From the NCBI RefSeq assembly GCF_018119405.1, contig NZ_JAGPWC010000037.1, positions 1-47,052 on the forward strand: DNA of 47,052 nt, in the 5' to 3' direction. The notes beneath the pieces were generated by a model. The model ran no database searches. It was not told the origin of the DNA and saw nothing but the letters and a program-made list of their open reading frames with translations. Within the stretch, counting starts at the first letter, position 1. Each line of letters begins with the position of its first letter. This document shows, piece after piece, positions 16,044-24,109 of the stretch. The position numbers and the translations under genes were made by a program. This DNA is from Massilia sp. ST3. Lineage in GTDB: Bacteria; Pseudomonadota; Gammaproteobacteria; Burkholderiales; Burkholderiaceae_D.

Positions 16044-17060
16044 ATGACAAAAAATATTCCCTACCTCGACGGTTGGCGAGGACTCGCCATCGTTTGCCTG
16101 TTGATCGGGCACTTTTTCCCGGTACCGGCCATCAATCTAGGCGTCGTCGGGGTCGCGTTGTTCTTCGTCCTCTCCGGTTTGCTGATGGCGCGCGTCCTGT
16201 TCGTGCAGCGGACCGATTTCGGCACCTTCTACCGGCGCCGCATCGCGCGCGTGTTTCCCTCGGTCGCGGTCTACCTGGCTGTGATGACCGCGATCTGGAG
16301 CTTGTCCGGGCAAGGCTTTTCGGAAGTCGAACTGCTTGCCGCGATGAGCTTCACGAACAACTATATCGGCGTCGAGCTGGGCGCCATGCCGTTTGGCCAC
16401 ATCTGGTCCCTGAGCGTCGAAGAACATTCCTACGTGATCCTTTCGCTGGCCGCCTACTGGTGCCGCGCGCGCGGGCATCGGGGCCTGTCCGCCCTGGCCA
16501 TCATCCTGACGGTCATCCTCGCCGCCATCGCGATCTACTCCTTCGTGCCGGCCACGCACAATTCGCGCTTCTCCCTGCGCACCGAGGTGGCGTCCTTCGG
16601 CATCTTCGCCTCCGGCTTCGTGTTCCTGGCGCTGGCCGGCAAACCCGTCCGCTGGAACACCGCGTGGATCGCACCGGCCGCGCTGCTGGTCGGCGTCGCC
16701 GCCCACTGGTGGAGCGTGCCAACCGGCCTACGCATCATCGTGGGATGGGGCGCGTTCGCCCTGGCGGTGAATTTCATGGCGGCGGCGCCGCGCTGGTTCA
16801 TCGCCCTGTTCGAATCGTCCTGGCTGCGCCAGCTGGGCGTCTATTCGTTCTCGCTCTACCTGTGGCAGCAGCCGTTCTATTTGCTGTCGCGGCATAGCGG
16901 GCTGCCGCCGGTGCTGGGACTCGCTGGCTCCTTGCTGGTGGGCTGGGCTGCCTTCCATTTAGTCGAAAACCCGGCGCGCGTCTACCTGAACAAGCGGTGG
17001 GGAGCACGGCCTCGGCCCGTGCTCGACAGCGAAGCCGAGTCGGAGTGCGTGCGTTCCTAG
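16044..17060 (+). CDS. Membrane acyltransferase of the OafA/YrhL (acyltransferase 3) family
   Basis: A 338-aa polytopic inner-membrane protein with about ten hydrophobic helices. It opens YLDGWRGLAIVCLLIGHFFP, with the conserved Arg and the His of the GH motif, and has the FFVLSGLLMARV, FYRRRIARVFP and HIWSLSVEEHSYV segments that define the family. Members O-acylate extracellular polysaccharides, O-antigen or antibiotics. The EPS locus is 9 kb away, so a role in decorating surface glycans is possible but unproven. A TAGAAT (16014-16019) could be the -10. No good ribosome site is visible. It is monocistronic. Confidence 0.87.
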   Translation: MTKNIPYLDGWRGLAIVCLLIGHFFPVPAINLGVVGVALFFVLSGLLMARVLFVQRTDFGTFYRRRIARVFPSVAVYLAVMTAIWSLSGQGFSEVELLAAMSFTNNYIGVELGAMPFGHIWSLSVEEHSYVILSLAAYWCRARGHRGLSALAIILTVILAAIAIYSFVPATHNSRFSLRTEVASFGIFASGFVFLALAGKPVRWNTAWIAPAALLVGVAAHWWSVPTGLRIIVGWGAFALAVNFMAAAPRWFIALFESSWLRQLGVYSFSLYLWQQPFYLLSRHSGLPPVLGLAGSLLVGWAAFHLVENPARVYLNKRWGARPRPVLDSEAESECVRS

Positions 17061-17392
17061 GGTGTCGATGGGCGAGTAGGGACAGGAAGCCACAGGAGTG
17101 GTTCCTCCGACAGGGATCGACGAAGCTCCGGAATTGCGCATGAGCGCCGGGTCAGGGCTGGGCATCGCCGCTCAGGTACCAACAACAGTACCAACAGTTT
17201 CAGCACGTGGCTGAGATGTTCCGATCTGTTGTTGATTGTTCGTTTGACTACGAGCGGCACCAGGCCTTAAGTGAAGCTCAAGCATGAGATTGTTCAGCAT
17301 CAAGGATGTCGCCGTTTCAGGTACATATCATTAATTTTTGGAATGTGCCAGAAACAGATATCACAGGTGAACGCTCTGCTGAGGAAGTTCTA
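17061..17392 (+). other. Left flank of the T6SS islet, no gene supported
   Basis: A 332-nt stretch between the acyltransferase and vgrG. It holds the tRNA-like 22-nt segment (17099-17120), a pair of GTACCAACA direct repeats at 17176-17184 and 17188-17196 (12-nt period), and an in-frame upstream extension of vgrG from 17306 that lacks a ribosome site. Base composition shifts here from GC-rich to visibly more A/T-rich. Confidence 0.5.
17099..17120 (-). repeat. 22-nt imperfect copy of the tRNA-Arg 3' end (candidate att remnant)
   Basis: This segment begins TGG (complement of CCA) and matches 23792-23813, the 3' end of tRNA-Arg(CCT), at 19 of 22 positions, in the same orientation. Mismatches fall at positions 5, 14 and 17 of the block. 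Similarity stops at both ends. It marks the far edge of the T6SS islet, the position expected for the duplicated tRNA end after integration. Confidence 0.6.
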
Positions 17393-20137
17393 ATGAACCT
17401 TAAGGATCTGCTCACGGGGGCGGCCGGCTTGACGGAGGCGAATCGCCCCATTCGTCTACGACTATTCCGAGAGAAGGATGTGCTCGACGACGCCGTGCTG
17501 GTCAAGCGAGTCACAGGCAGCGAAGCCTTGTGCGGCGGACTGGAATACCGGCTTCTGTGCGTATCGGGGCGCGCAGACCTCCCTTTGAAGGAGCTCATCG
17601 CCTTACCCGTTGAGCTGCAGTTCGTAACGGATTGCGGCAACATGCGCGCGGTGCGCGGCATCGTCGCGCAAGCGGCTGCCGGCCAGAGCGATGGTGGCCT
17701 GGCGACCTATGAACTGGTGCTCCGCGATGCACTGGCACTGATGGAGCAGCGTACCAGTACGCGGATCTTCCGCAACATGAACGAACTGGACATTACTCAG
17801 GTCATTGTGGACGAGTGGCGCCGGAACAATCCGGTGCTGGCCAGGGCATTCGACATGGACTGGTCGCATGTGAAAGGCAGCTTCCCGGCTCGTGAATTCA
17901 ACATGCAGCACAATGAGTCCGACGCCGACTTCTTGCGCCGCTTGTGGAAACGACGCGGCATCGCGTGGTTCATGCGCGCAGGGCTTGCCAGCGCATCGCA
18001 GGGCAAGGATATGCCGGCACACACCTTGGTGCTTTTCAATGACGGACTCACGCTGCCGCAAAATGCCGCAGGCGTGGTGCGCTACCACAGGGATGACGGT
18101 ACCGAGCAAAGCGATACCATCTTCGCGTGGAGTCCGGTACGCAAGCTCGTCCCAGGCAATCTCAACCGTCTCAGCTGGGACTACCTGAAGGGCCGGCCGA
18201 TGACAGCCAATTCGCCGTCATGTATCGACCAGGGCGCGACCGGTAACCGTTTTGCACTCGGTCTCGATGACTACCTGATCGACGTGCCGCATGCCGGGGA
18301 GGACGGCGAAGATTACCGTAAGCTTGGCGAACTGCGCATGAAGCGCCATGAGTACGAATCCAAGTGCTTTCATGGCGAAGGAAGTGTGCGCGCGCTCTGT
18401 ATCGGGGAATGGTTCGCCTTAAGTGGCCACCCGGATATCGACACCCACTCGCCGCAGGAACGGGAATTTGTCATCACGCGCCTGGAGGTCGATGCGGAGA
18501 ACAACCTGCCGAAGACGTTCGACGATCGGATCCAGCGCCTGTTTGCGCTCAACCGGTGGCATGAAGCCCATGTCTACAGCGGTCTGCGCCAGGCCAGCGC
18601 TGAACGCGGCATGCGCTACACGAACCGCTTTGCCTGCGTTCGCCGCAGCATTCCGATCGTGCCGGCATTCGATCCGCGTACCGATCTGCCGCGTCCGCAG
18701 CTGCAAAGTGCAATCGTCGTCGGCCCGCCTGGTGAAGAAGTGCATTGCGACGAACACGGGCGGGTCAAGGTACGCTTTCCCGGCACCAGGGCCGAAGACC
18801 ATGAGCACGCGCAAGGCGCCGGTGCCAGCGGCAGCGACCGGGACTCCGCCTGGATACGGGTCGCCAGCACCTGGGCCAGCAATCAGTGGGGAACGATCAC
18901 GCTGCCGCGCGTCGGTGACGAGGTGCTGGTTGACTTCCTCGGTGGCGATCCGGATAAGCCGATCATCGTCGGCCAAGTTTATGGGCGCATGGCGCCGCCG
19001 CCTGCGTTCACTCATGCCGGAGCGCTGCCCGGAAACAGATATGTGGCCGGCATCAAGAGCAAGGAGGTTGGTGGCAACCGCTACAACCAGTTGCGGCTGG
19101 ATGACACGTCTGGCCAGATCAATGCACAGCTGGCGTCCCAGCACGGTCACAGCGAGTTGAACCTGGGGTGGCTGACTCACCCGCGCAAGGACGGCAAGGG
19201 CGAAGCGCGCGGCGAAGGCGCTGAGCTGCGCAGCGACCATGCCGTCGCGCTCCGGGGCGCGCAAGGCGTCTTGATCAGCGCCGCTGCGCGCCAGAATGCA
19301 AGCGGAAAACAACTGGATCGAAGCGAGCTTCTTGACCTGGCCGAGGCCTTGCAGGGGCTGCAGAAGCAACTGGCTGAACTGGCGTCGACGCATCACGCGG
19401 ACAGTACCGACGACAGGGAACTCGAACAACTGGTCGGCTACCTGAAGCAGTGGGAAGGCGGCAGCAATACTGACAAGGACGGCGCCGGCGGCCAGCCCGT
19501 GGTGGCGTTGTCCGCGCCGGCCGGCGTCGCCATGGCCAGCCAGGACAACGTTGCGATTGGCGCCCAGACGCATATCGATGTGCTCAGCATCGGCAATACC
19601 CAGCTGTCGGTTGGCAGGAAACTGCTGGCGCGCGTGTCGGAAAGCATCAGCCTGTTTGCACACCGACTCGGTATCAAGCTGATTGCCGCCAGCGGCAAGC
19701 TCGAATTGCAGACGCACGGCGACGATATCGAGCTCACTTCCTCCAAACGCATCGTCCTGACTGCCACCGACGAGATCGTGCTGCAGGCGCCCAAGGTCCG
19801 CATCGTGGCGCAGGGGGCGCAGGTGGATATCGGCGGCGGCGCCATCACTCAGCAGAGCAGCGGCGACCACACCATCAAATCCTCGAAATTCGCCCATGTT
19901 GGGCCGGGAGGAGGCAGCCCGGCCGCCGTGACCTTGCCGAAGAGCGAAGCGCAGCACGACCAGCAGACCGTGTTGCGCTGGATTGGGACCGATGAGCCAA
20001 TGAAGAACCAGCGCTATCGCATCACCACCGAAGACGGCCGCAGCTTCGAGGGACGAACAGATGCGAACGGGCTGACCGAGCGTTTCAGCAGCGCCATTTC
20101 GTTTGGACGCTACAGCATCGAGGCGCTGGACGACTGA
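17393..20137 (+). CDS. vgrG: Type VI secretion spike protein VgrG with DUF2345 and C-terminal transthyretin-like extension
   Basis: A 914-aa trimeric spike subunit. Residues 1-~400 are the gp27-like base (NMQHNESDADFLRRLWKRRGIAWF). The gp5-like OB fold follows (HCDEHGRVKVRFPG, WASNQWGTITLPRVGDEVLV, DKPIIVGQVYG), then DUF2345 and the gp5 needle repeats. The last ~70 residues (LRWIGTDEPMKNQRYRITTE, then DGRSFEGRTDANGLTERFS) look like a transthyretin-type beta domain. In other T6SS, such extensions load lipase effectors, and a lipase gene follows 20 nt downstream. I chose the ATG at 17393 (GAGGAAG 5 nt upstream) over the ATG at 17306, which has no spaced ribosome site. Confidence 0.92.
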   Translation: MNLKDLLTGAAGLTEANRPIRLRLFREKDVLDDAVLVKRVTGSEALCGGLEYRLLCVSGRADLPLKELIALPVELQFVTDCGNMRAVRGIVAQAAAGQSDGGLATYELVLRDALALMEQRTSTRIFRNMNELDITQVIVDEWRRNNPVLARAFDMDWSHVKGSFPAREFNMQHNESDADFLRRLWKRRGIAWFMRAGLASASQGKDMPAHTLVLFNDGLTLPQNAAGVVRYHRDDGTEQSDTIFAWSPVRKLVPGNLNRLSWDYLKGRPMTANSPSCIDQGATGNRFALGLDDYLIDVPHAGEDGEDYRKLGELRMKRHEYESKCFHGEGSVRALCIGEWFALSGHPDIDTHSPQEREFVITRLEVDAENNLPKTFDDRIQRLFALNRWHEAHVYSGLRQASAERGMRYTNRFACVRRSIPIVPAFDPRTDLPRPQLQSAIVVGPPGEEVHCDEHGRVKVRFPGTRAEDHEHAQGAGASGSDRDSAWIRVASTWASNQWGTITLPRVGDEVLVDFLGGDPDKPIIVGQVYGRMAPPPAFTHAGALPGNRYVAGIKSKEVGGNRYNQLRLDDTSGQINAQLASQHGHSELNLGWLTHPRKDGKGEARGEGAELRSDHAVALRGAQGVLISAAARQNASGKQLDRSELLDLAEALQGLQKQLAELASTHHADSTDDRELEQLVGYLKQWEGGSNTDKDGAGGQPVVALSAPAGVAMASQDNVAIGAQTHIDVLSIGNTQLSVGRKLLARVSESISLFAHRLGIKLIAASGKLELQTHGDDIELTSSKRIVLTATDEIVLQAPKVRIVAQGAQVDIGGGAITQQSSGDHTIKSSKFAHVGPGGGSPAAVTLPKSEAQHDQQTVLRWIGTDEPMKNQRYRITTEDGRSFEGRTDANGLTERFSSAISFGRYSIEALDD

Positions 20138-20157
20138 GACATCATAGGGAGCATGTG

Positions 20158-21969
20158 ATGACGACTGCCGAACATCCTTTGCCCGCGCAACATCATGCCG
20201 GCGCGGCCCGCAAAGCCGAAGGGTTTGCAACACCGAAACAGGACAAGAAGCCGCAGTGTGCGCGGATGCTGCCGAAGCGGGTATTGCCCGTTATTTTTCT
20301 GCCGGGCATCATGGGGTCGAACTTGCGGATGAGTGCGGAGCGGCAGAAAGAGTTGAAGCAGGAGGACAATATCGCATGGCGGCCCGACGCGCTTGGGGCG
20401 TCGAACATCAGCAAGAACGCGAACAGCCCGCCACGTGAACGGCAACTGCGGCTGGATCCGCTGCACACCACGGTCGATATCTACGATCCTTCCGGGCCGT
20501 CTGACGTCACGGGCGATGGACGGCATGGCAATGTCACCTTGGGGGAGAACTTCCATTCTCCCCTGCTGACGAGCGACCCGGCGACCATGCCCAACGGGCG
20601 TACCGCGGTCGAAAAGGCGCGGGCGCGCGGCTGGGGCGAAGTATTCTTCAAGAGTTATGGCGTTTTGCTGCAGCACCTGGAATCTCGCCTGAACAACACG
20701 TTTGCCAACGGCAAACTGCGGCCGGAGTGGCGCGACGTCGTTGGCGTTGATCCACAGGTATGGAGCGCGGACCCGAAGCTACCCCAGCAAGCCGTCACCG
20801 AGCAGGATCTCAAGAAGGCGGTCACCGGCTGCTGGTTTCCTGTGTACGCGTTCGGCTATAACTGGCTGCAATCGAACGGTGACAGCGCGCAAATTGTCGC
20901 CGAGCGAATTAATCAGGTTATCAATGATCTGAACGGATCCGGCTATGAATGCAACCAGGTGATTGTCGTGACCCATTCCATGGGCGGACTGGTCGGCCGG
21001 GCGCTGGTTCATCCCAAGATTGGTAACCTTCAGGACAAGGTGCTGGGCATTGTCCATGGCGTCATGCCGGCTATCGGGGCCCCGGCCGCCTACAAGCGCA
21101 TGCGGGCGGGATTCGAGGACCCCGGGTTGATGCACGCCAGTCTCAGCCTTATCGAAGCTGGCGTTGTTGCGAAGGTGCTTGGCAATTTTGGCGATGAGGT
21201 GACCGCAGTGCTGGCGAATGCGCCCGGCGGGTTGGAATTGCTGCCAACCGAATCCTACGGTAATGGTTGGCTGCGTGTGCGGCACAATGGGCGCGACCTG
21301 GAGTCGTGGCCGAAACAGGGAGACCCCTACAATGAAATCTACAAGGTGAGCGGGAAATGGTTCGCACTGTTCCGGGAAAACTGGATCAATCCTTCCAACT
21401 ATCCTGAGAAGAAGGGCGGGGGTACATTCAAACGGACATGTGAATATCTCGACATGGTCCAAGGTTTTCATCGACAGATCTCCGGCACTTATCACCCCAG
21501 CAGTTATGCGCACTACGGTGCCGATCCTCGGCGTCAGAGCTTTGGTGAAGTTGTCTGGGAAATCGACAAGAACTGTGCCGATCCTAGCGGATGGCAGGAC
21601 TGGCCCATTATCAGCGATACCAAACAAGGCAAGCTCGAACTGGTCCGTTGGGATGTGAACTGTCGTGGCAAGACATTTGCAAAAAGCCCTCCCGTTTCCA
21701 GTCCAAATCTCAGCAAGGCTTTTGCTACACCGATTTCAAACCCCAATAGCAATAAATCAATTCACGCGACGATTCTGCCAGCAAGCGCACCTGGCGATCA
21801 GACGGTGCCTATGGCCTCAGCCGACCATCAACTTCAAAGCGGCATGTTTAGGGGAATTTTCCGTCAAACTGGTTATGAACATCAGTCCAGTTATAAGGAC
21901 CCCCTGGCCATCGCTTCAGCCTTGTACAGCATCGTGCGCATCGCCCAGCAAGCAAGCTGGAAATGCTGA
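20158..21969 (+). CDS. T6SS lipase effector, LCAT/PGAP1-like alpha/beta hydrolase (Tle4-like)
   Basis: A 603-aa predicted phospholipase. VIFLPGIMGSNLR near residue 45 is the oxyanion-type opening seen in LCAT/PGAP1 hydrolases. The nucleophile elbow is THSMGG with Ser274; the likely acid is Asp547 in PGDQTVPMASADH; the likely base is His575 in GYEHQSSYKDP. There is no signal peptide, as expected for a cargo carried by VgrG. The gene lies between vgrG and a lipoprotein resembling Tli4 immunity proteins, so antibacterial attack on membrane lipids is the inferred role. AGGGAG precedes the ATG. Assignment to Tle4 rather than another Tle family rests partly on the neighbour. Confidence 0.82.
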   Translation: MTTAEHPLPAQHHAGAARKAEGFATPKQDKKPQCARMLPKRVLPVIFLPGIMGSNLRMSAERQKELKQEDNIAWRPDALGASNISKNANSPPRERQLRLDPLHTTVDIYDPSGPSDVTGDGRHGNVTLGENFHSPLLTSDPATMPNGRTAVEKARARGWGEVFFKSYGVLLQHLESRLNNTFANGKLRPEWRDVVGVDPQVWSADPKLPQQAVTEQDLKKAVTGCWFPVYAFGYNWLQSNGDSAQIVAERINQVINDLNGSGYECNQVIVVTHSMGGLVGRALVHPKIGNLQDKVLGIVHGVMPAIGAPAAYKRMRAGFEDPGLMHASLSLIEAGVVAKVLGNFGDEVTAVLANAPGGLELLPTESYGNGWLRVRHNGRDLESWPKQGDPYNEIYKVSGKWFALFRENWINPSNYPEKKGGGTFKRTCEYLDMVQGFHRQISGTYHPSSYAHYGADPRRQSFGEVVWEIDKNCADPSGWQDWPIISDTKQGKLELVRWDVNCRGKTFAKSPPVSSPNLSKAFATPISNPNSNKSIHATILPASAPGDQTVPMASADHQLQSGMFRGIFRQTGYEHQSSYKDPLAIASALYSIVRIAQQASWKC

Positions 21970-21980
21970 AAGGATTATTC

Positions 21981-23468
21981 ATGCATGTAACCGCTTTCAA
22001 GCGCATGTACTTTGTCGCTCTTATAACCACGCTGGTGCTGATTACAGCCTGTGGCCGTCATCCCAGCCAATGGAAGACCCCAAACATGACCACACTCACG
22101 CCCCGTCTGCAACCGATGTTCGAGAAAACCAAGCCGGTCTGCTTTGGCCGCTTTATCGTCGATGTGCCGGCATCGGCCACCGTCGCATGGGGCGGTACCG
22201 ATGTTCCGCTAGGCGTGACCATTTACCGTGACGGTGTGGATGAGGTAAAGGCCTTGGCGCAGAAGTTCATCAACGAACTCAACAGCAAAAAGGCTATCAA
22301 CCATGATGATGTCCCATTGCTGTTATCAGTAGAAGAGATGATCGAGCCTGAAGGTAAGATCGTGACCGGTTATGAGAGTTTCCAATCCATCAACGGGCTA
22401 AAGATTAATGGTTACTTCAAGCTGAACAGCGACGGCGCTATTGTCGATGCACGGCCTTTGCGAGACGATAGGGATGAAACGGTAGCAGACATAAAAAGTA
22501 TTGTACGCCGCCTACGCCAGCGTTCCGAAAACGAAATCCCCACCGAGCCTGGAAACTGTATCGCACACTTTTTTTTGCCAGATAAGCAGAGTCCGACACA
22601 GGATGATCTGATGGAGCACATCCGTATTGGGTTTCGTTTGAAAGAGTTCCCCGACGCCCATTTCTCAATTTATGTAGCACCATCGAATCCACACGACCCC
22701 GAGGGCGACTCACTCCAGACCCAGTGGAAGCGGATCAAGGAAGACCCAGCCACGCTTGAGGAGAAGGCAGCGCTCGCCAAAATTGAATTCCTCCGCGAAA
22801 GCCCGCGCCAGATACATGATTGGACAACCGGCTACGAGGTCCTCGTGCGTAATCCCGACGAAGAACACGTCCATTCTTATCACGATTTCCAGGCTAAATT
22901 CACGGGCGTTCCCCATGACCAATTCCGACCGTACGCCGACATCCAGTTCCAAACCGGCGTCGGCGGCAACGCAGCCGGCTCCGCGAAGGCCAGCCTGACC
23001 GACGAAGAAGCCATCGCAGTCTGGGACAAAATCACCAGCACCATCCGCGTGCGCCCGACCAGCGCCAAGCCCATGCAATCCGCCGGCACCGGCCCGCGCC
23101 TGCCGCTGGGCGAGCTCGCCGCAACCGGGCGCATCTGCCCGCAGACTGGTTGGTGGGAGCACGATGCGCCGGGGCCAGCGGGTGACAGCCGCCGTCAACA
23201 CATCCGGGCCGGCGACCATATGCCGCATGCGGTCGCGACTGGTGAGCCGTCGATCTGGCAAAAACTCAAGGGGGAACGGCCTTCCTACCGAACGGCGACG
23301 GTCTGGAAGCTGGTGAGCTACGACGATGCGCCTTCTCGTGTAGACGGGGTGGCGCAGTCAAGCTCAATCGCGCAAATCTCTCTCCCTGATGATCTTTCAA
23401 ACGACGCTACCGATACCAGGCACGAAGGTGGCCGTGGCGAAGGGGCCGCGCCCAATAAGAAAGGCTGA
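21981..23468 (+). CDS. Lipoprotein immunity protein, Tli4-like
   Basis: A 495-aa protein. It begins with a lipoprotein signal whose lipobox is LITAC (Cys about residue 24), so it should be anchored in the envelope facing the periplasm, where a phospholipase effector would act. The segment KPVCFGRFIVDVPASATVAWGG resembles the N-terminal part of Tle-cognate immunity protein 4, and the C-terminal half (RPYADIQFQTGVGG) fits its second domain. I chose the ATG at 21981 (AAAGGA 6 nt upstream). The ATG at 21963 overlaps the effector stop and has a poor ribosome site. A 50-residue tail after the conserved part is polar and likely disordered. Confidence 0.75.
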   Translation: MHVTAFKRMYFVALITTLVLITACGRHPSQWKTPNMTTLTPRLQPMFEKTKPVCFGRFIVDVPASATVAWGGTDVPLGVTIYRDGVDEVKALAQKFINELNSKKAINHDDVPLLLSVEEMIEPEGKIVTGYESFQSINGLKINGYFKLNSDGAIVDARPLRDDRDETVADIKSIVRRLRQRSENEIPTEPGNCIAHFFLPDKQSPTQDDLMEHIRIGFRLKEFPDAHFSIYVAPSNPHDPEGDSLQTQWKRIKEDPATLEEKAALAKIEFLRESPRQIHDWTTGYEVLVRNPDEEHVHSYHDFQAKFTGVPHDQFRPYADIQFQTGVGGNAAGSAKASLTDEEAIAVWDKITSTIRVRPTSAKPMQSAGTGPRLPLGELAATGRICPQTGWWEHDAPGPAGDSRRQHIRAGDHMPHAVATGEPSIWQKLKGERPSYRTATVWKLVSYDDAPSRVDGVAQSSSIAQISLPDDLSNDATDTRHEGGRGEGAAPNKKG

Positions 23469-23471
23469 GCG

Positions 23472-23738
23472 ATGCCGAATGTGATTCGATTAGGCGACGC
23501 AACGTCTCATGGCGGCAAGGTCGAAAGTGCGAGCGCCACGTATTTCACGGTCGACGGAATAGCGGTCGCCTGCGTCGGTGACGCATGCAGTTGCCCCATC
23601 AAGGGACACGACAAATGCACGATTGCCGAAGGCGATCCGAGTCACATTATCAATGGCGTTGCCGTTGCCTACGATGGGCACAAGACGACTTGTGGCGCAA
23701 GCCTGATTGCGTCGATCGGAAACTTTAGCGGGCAATAG
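23472..23738 (+). CDS. PAAR-domain T6SS spike-tip protein
   Basis: An 88-aa PAAR protein beginning MPNVIRLGDATSHGGKV, the family's opening motif. The repeats FTVDGIAVACVGDACSCP, INGVAVAYDGHKTTCG and the end SLIASIGNF follow. PAAR proteins cap the VgrG trimer with a metal-stabilised cone. No effector domain is fused, so this is a plain tip. It starts 3 nt after the immunity gene, in the same operon as vgrG, and is the last gene of the islet, 54 nt before the tRNA gene end. Confidence 0.92.
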   Translation: MPNVIRLGDATSHGGKVESASATYFTVDGIAVACVGDACSCPIKGHDKCTIAEGDPSHIINGVAVAYDGHKTTCGASLIASIGNFSGQ

Positions 23739-23791
23739 GCCGTCGTTCTGATATCCCAGGCGGTTGTGCTGAAGCATATCGGGGGTTTAGG

Positions 23792-23866
23792 TGGTCCCTC
23801 CGACTGGAATCGAACCAGTATCCCACGCTTAGGAGGCATGTGCACTATCCATTGTGCTACGGAGAG
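23792..23866 (-). tRNA. tRNA-Arg, anticodon CCT, CCA encoded
   Basis: Read on the minus strand, a full cloverleaf folds. The acceptor CTCTCCG pairs with CGGAGGG (one U-G). The D-stem is GCAC/GTGC, and the anticodon stem CATGC/GCGTG carries loop CTCCTAA with anticodon CCT. The T-stem ACTGG/CCAGT carries TTCGATT. Discriminator A and an encoded CCA end at 23792. It decodes AGG. Its 3' end borders the T6SS islet and is copied at 17099-17120. Confidence 0.95.
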
Positions 23867-23970
23867 GACGCTAGCACCGCCATGAAGCCGAGGCGGGCGC
23901 AGTGGCAGGGCAGGGCCTGCAGTCCGGCGGGCGGGCCCCGCGAACGGGCCGGTACCGTGAACCGAGCGCA

Positions 23971-23976
23971 ATTATA
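23971..23976 (-). promoter_or_regulatory. -10 box for the tRNA-Arg transcript
   Basis: ATTATA on the plus strand is a perfect TATAAT on the minus strand, about 105 nt upstream of the tRNA 5' end. A -35 match at 17 nt is weak. Confidence 0.4.
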
Positions 23977-24020
23977 GCCGAGGATGGCGGGATTGTTGGA
24001 AGACCATGGCCCCAAGTCGG

Positions 24021-24026
24021 TACAAT
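24021..24026 (+). promoter_or_regulatory. -10 box candidate for uup
   Basis: TACAAT lies 84 nt upstream of the uup ATG. TTGGAA (23996-24001) is a possible -35 but at a long 19-nt spacing. It is divergent from the tRNA promoter. Confidence 0.3.
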
Positions 24027-24109
24027 GTGGGCCTCATTCAATCAATTCATGCTTTTCCACCGCGAGCCCCCTTTCGCACAGGGCGCGGCGCGGCGGACGG
24101 AACCCCACT

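Larger units (their letters stand above)
17099..23813. mobile_element. T6SS effector islet at tRNA-Arg, bounded by imperfect direct repeats
   Basis: A 6.7-kb block holding only vgrG, a lipase effector, its immunity protein and PAAR. It is bounded on one side by tRNA-Arg(CCT) and on the other by a 19/22 copy of the tRNA 3' end. The sequence is by eye clearly more A/T-rich than either flank, notably around 21.7-22.7 kb. No integrase, transposase or T6SS structural gene is included, so any mobility genes have been lost or act from elsewhere. Confidence 0.5.

Noticed and set aside
17057..17260. Minus-strand 67-codon frame at the islet edge
   Set aside because: No recognisable motif and a composition unlike neighbouring proteins; it crosses the tRNA-like repeat.
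17306..17392. Longer vgrG starting at 17306
   Set aside because: The only purine-rich stretch abuts the ATG. The ATG at 17393 has a well-spaced GAGGAAG and a family-like N-terminus.
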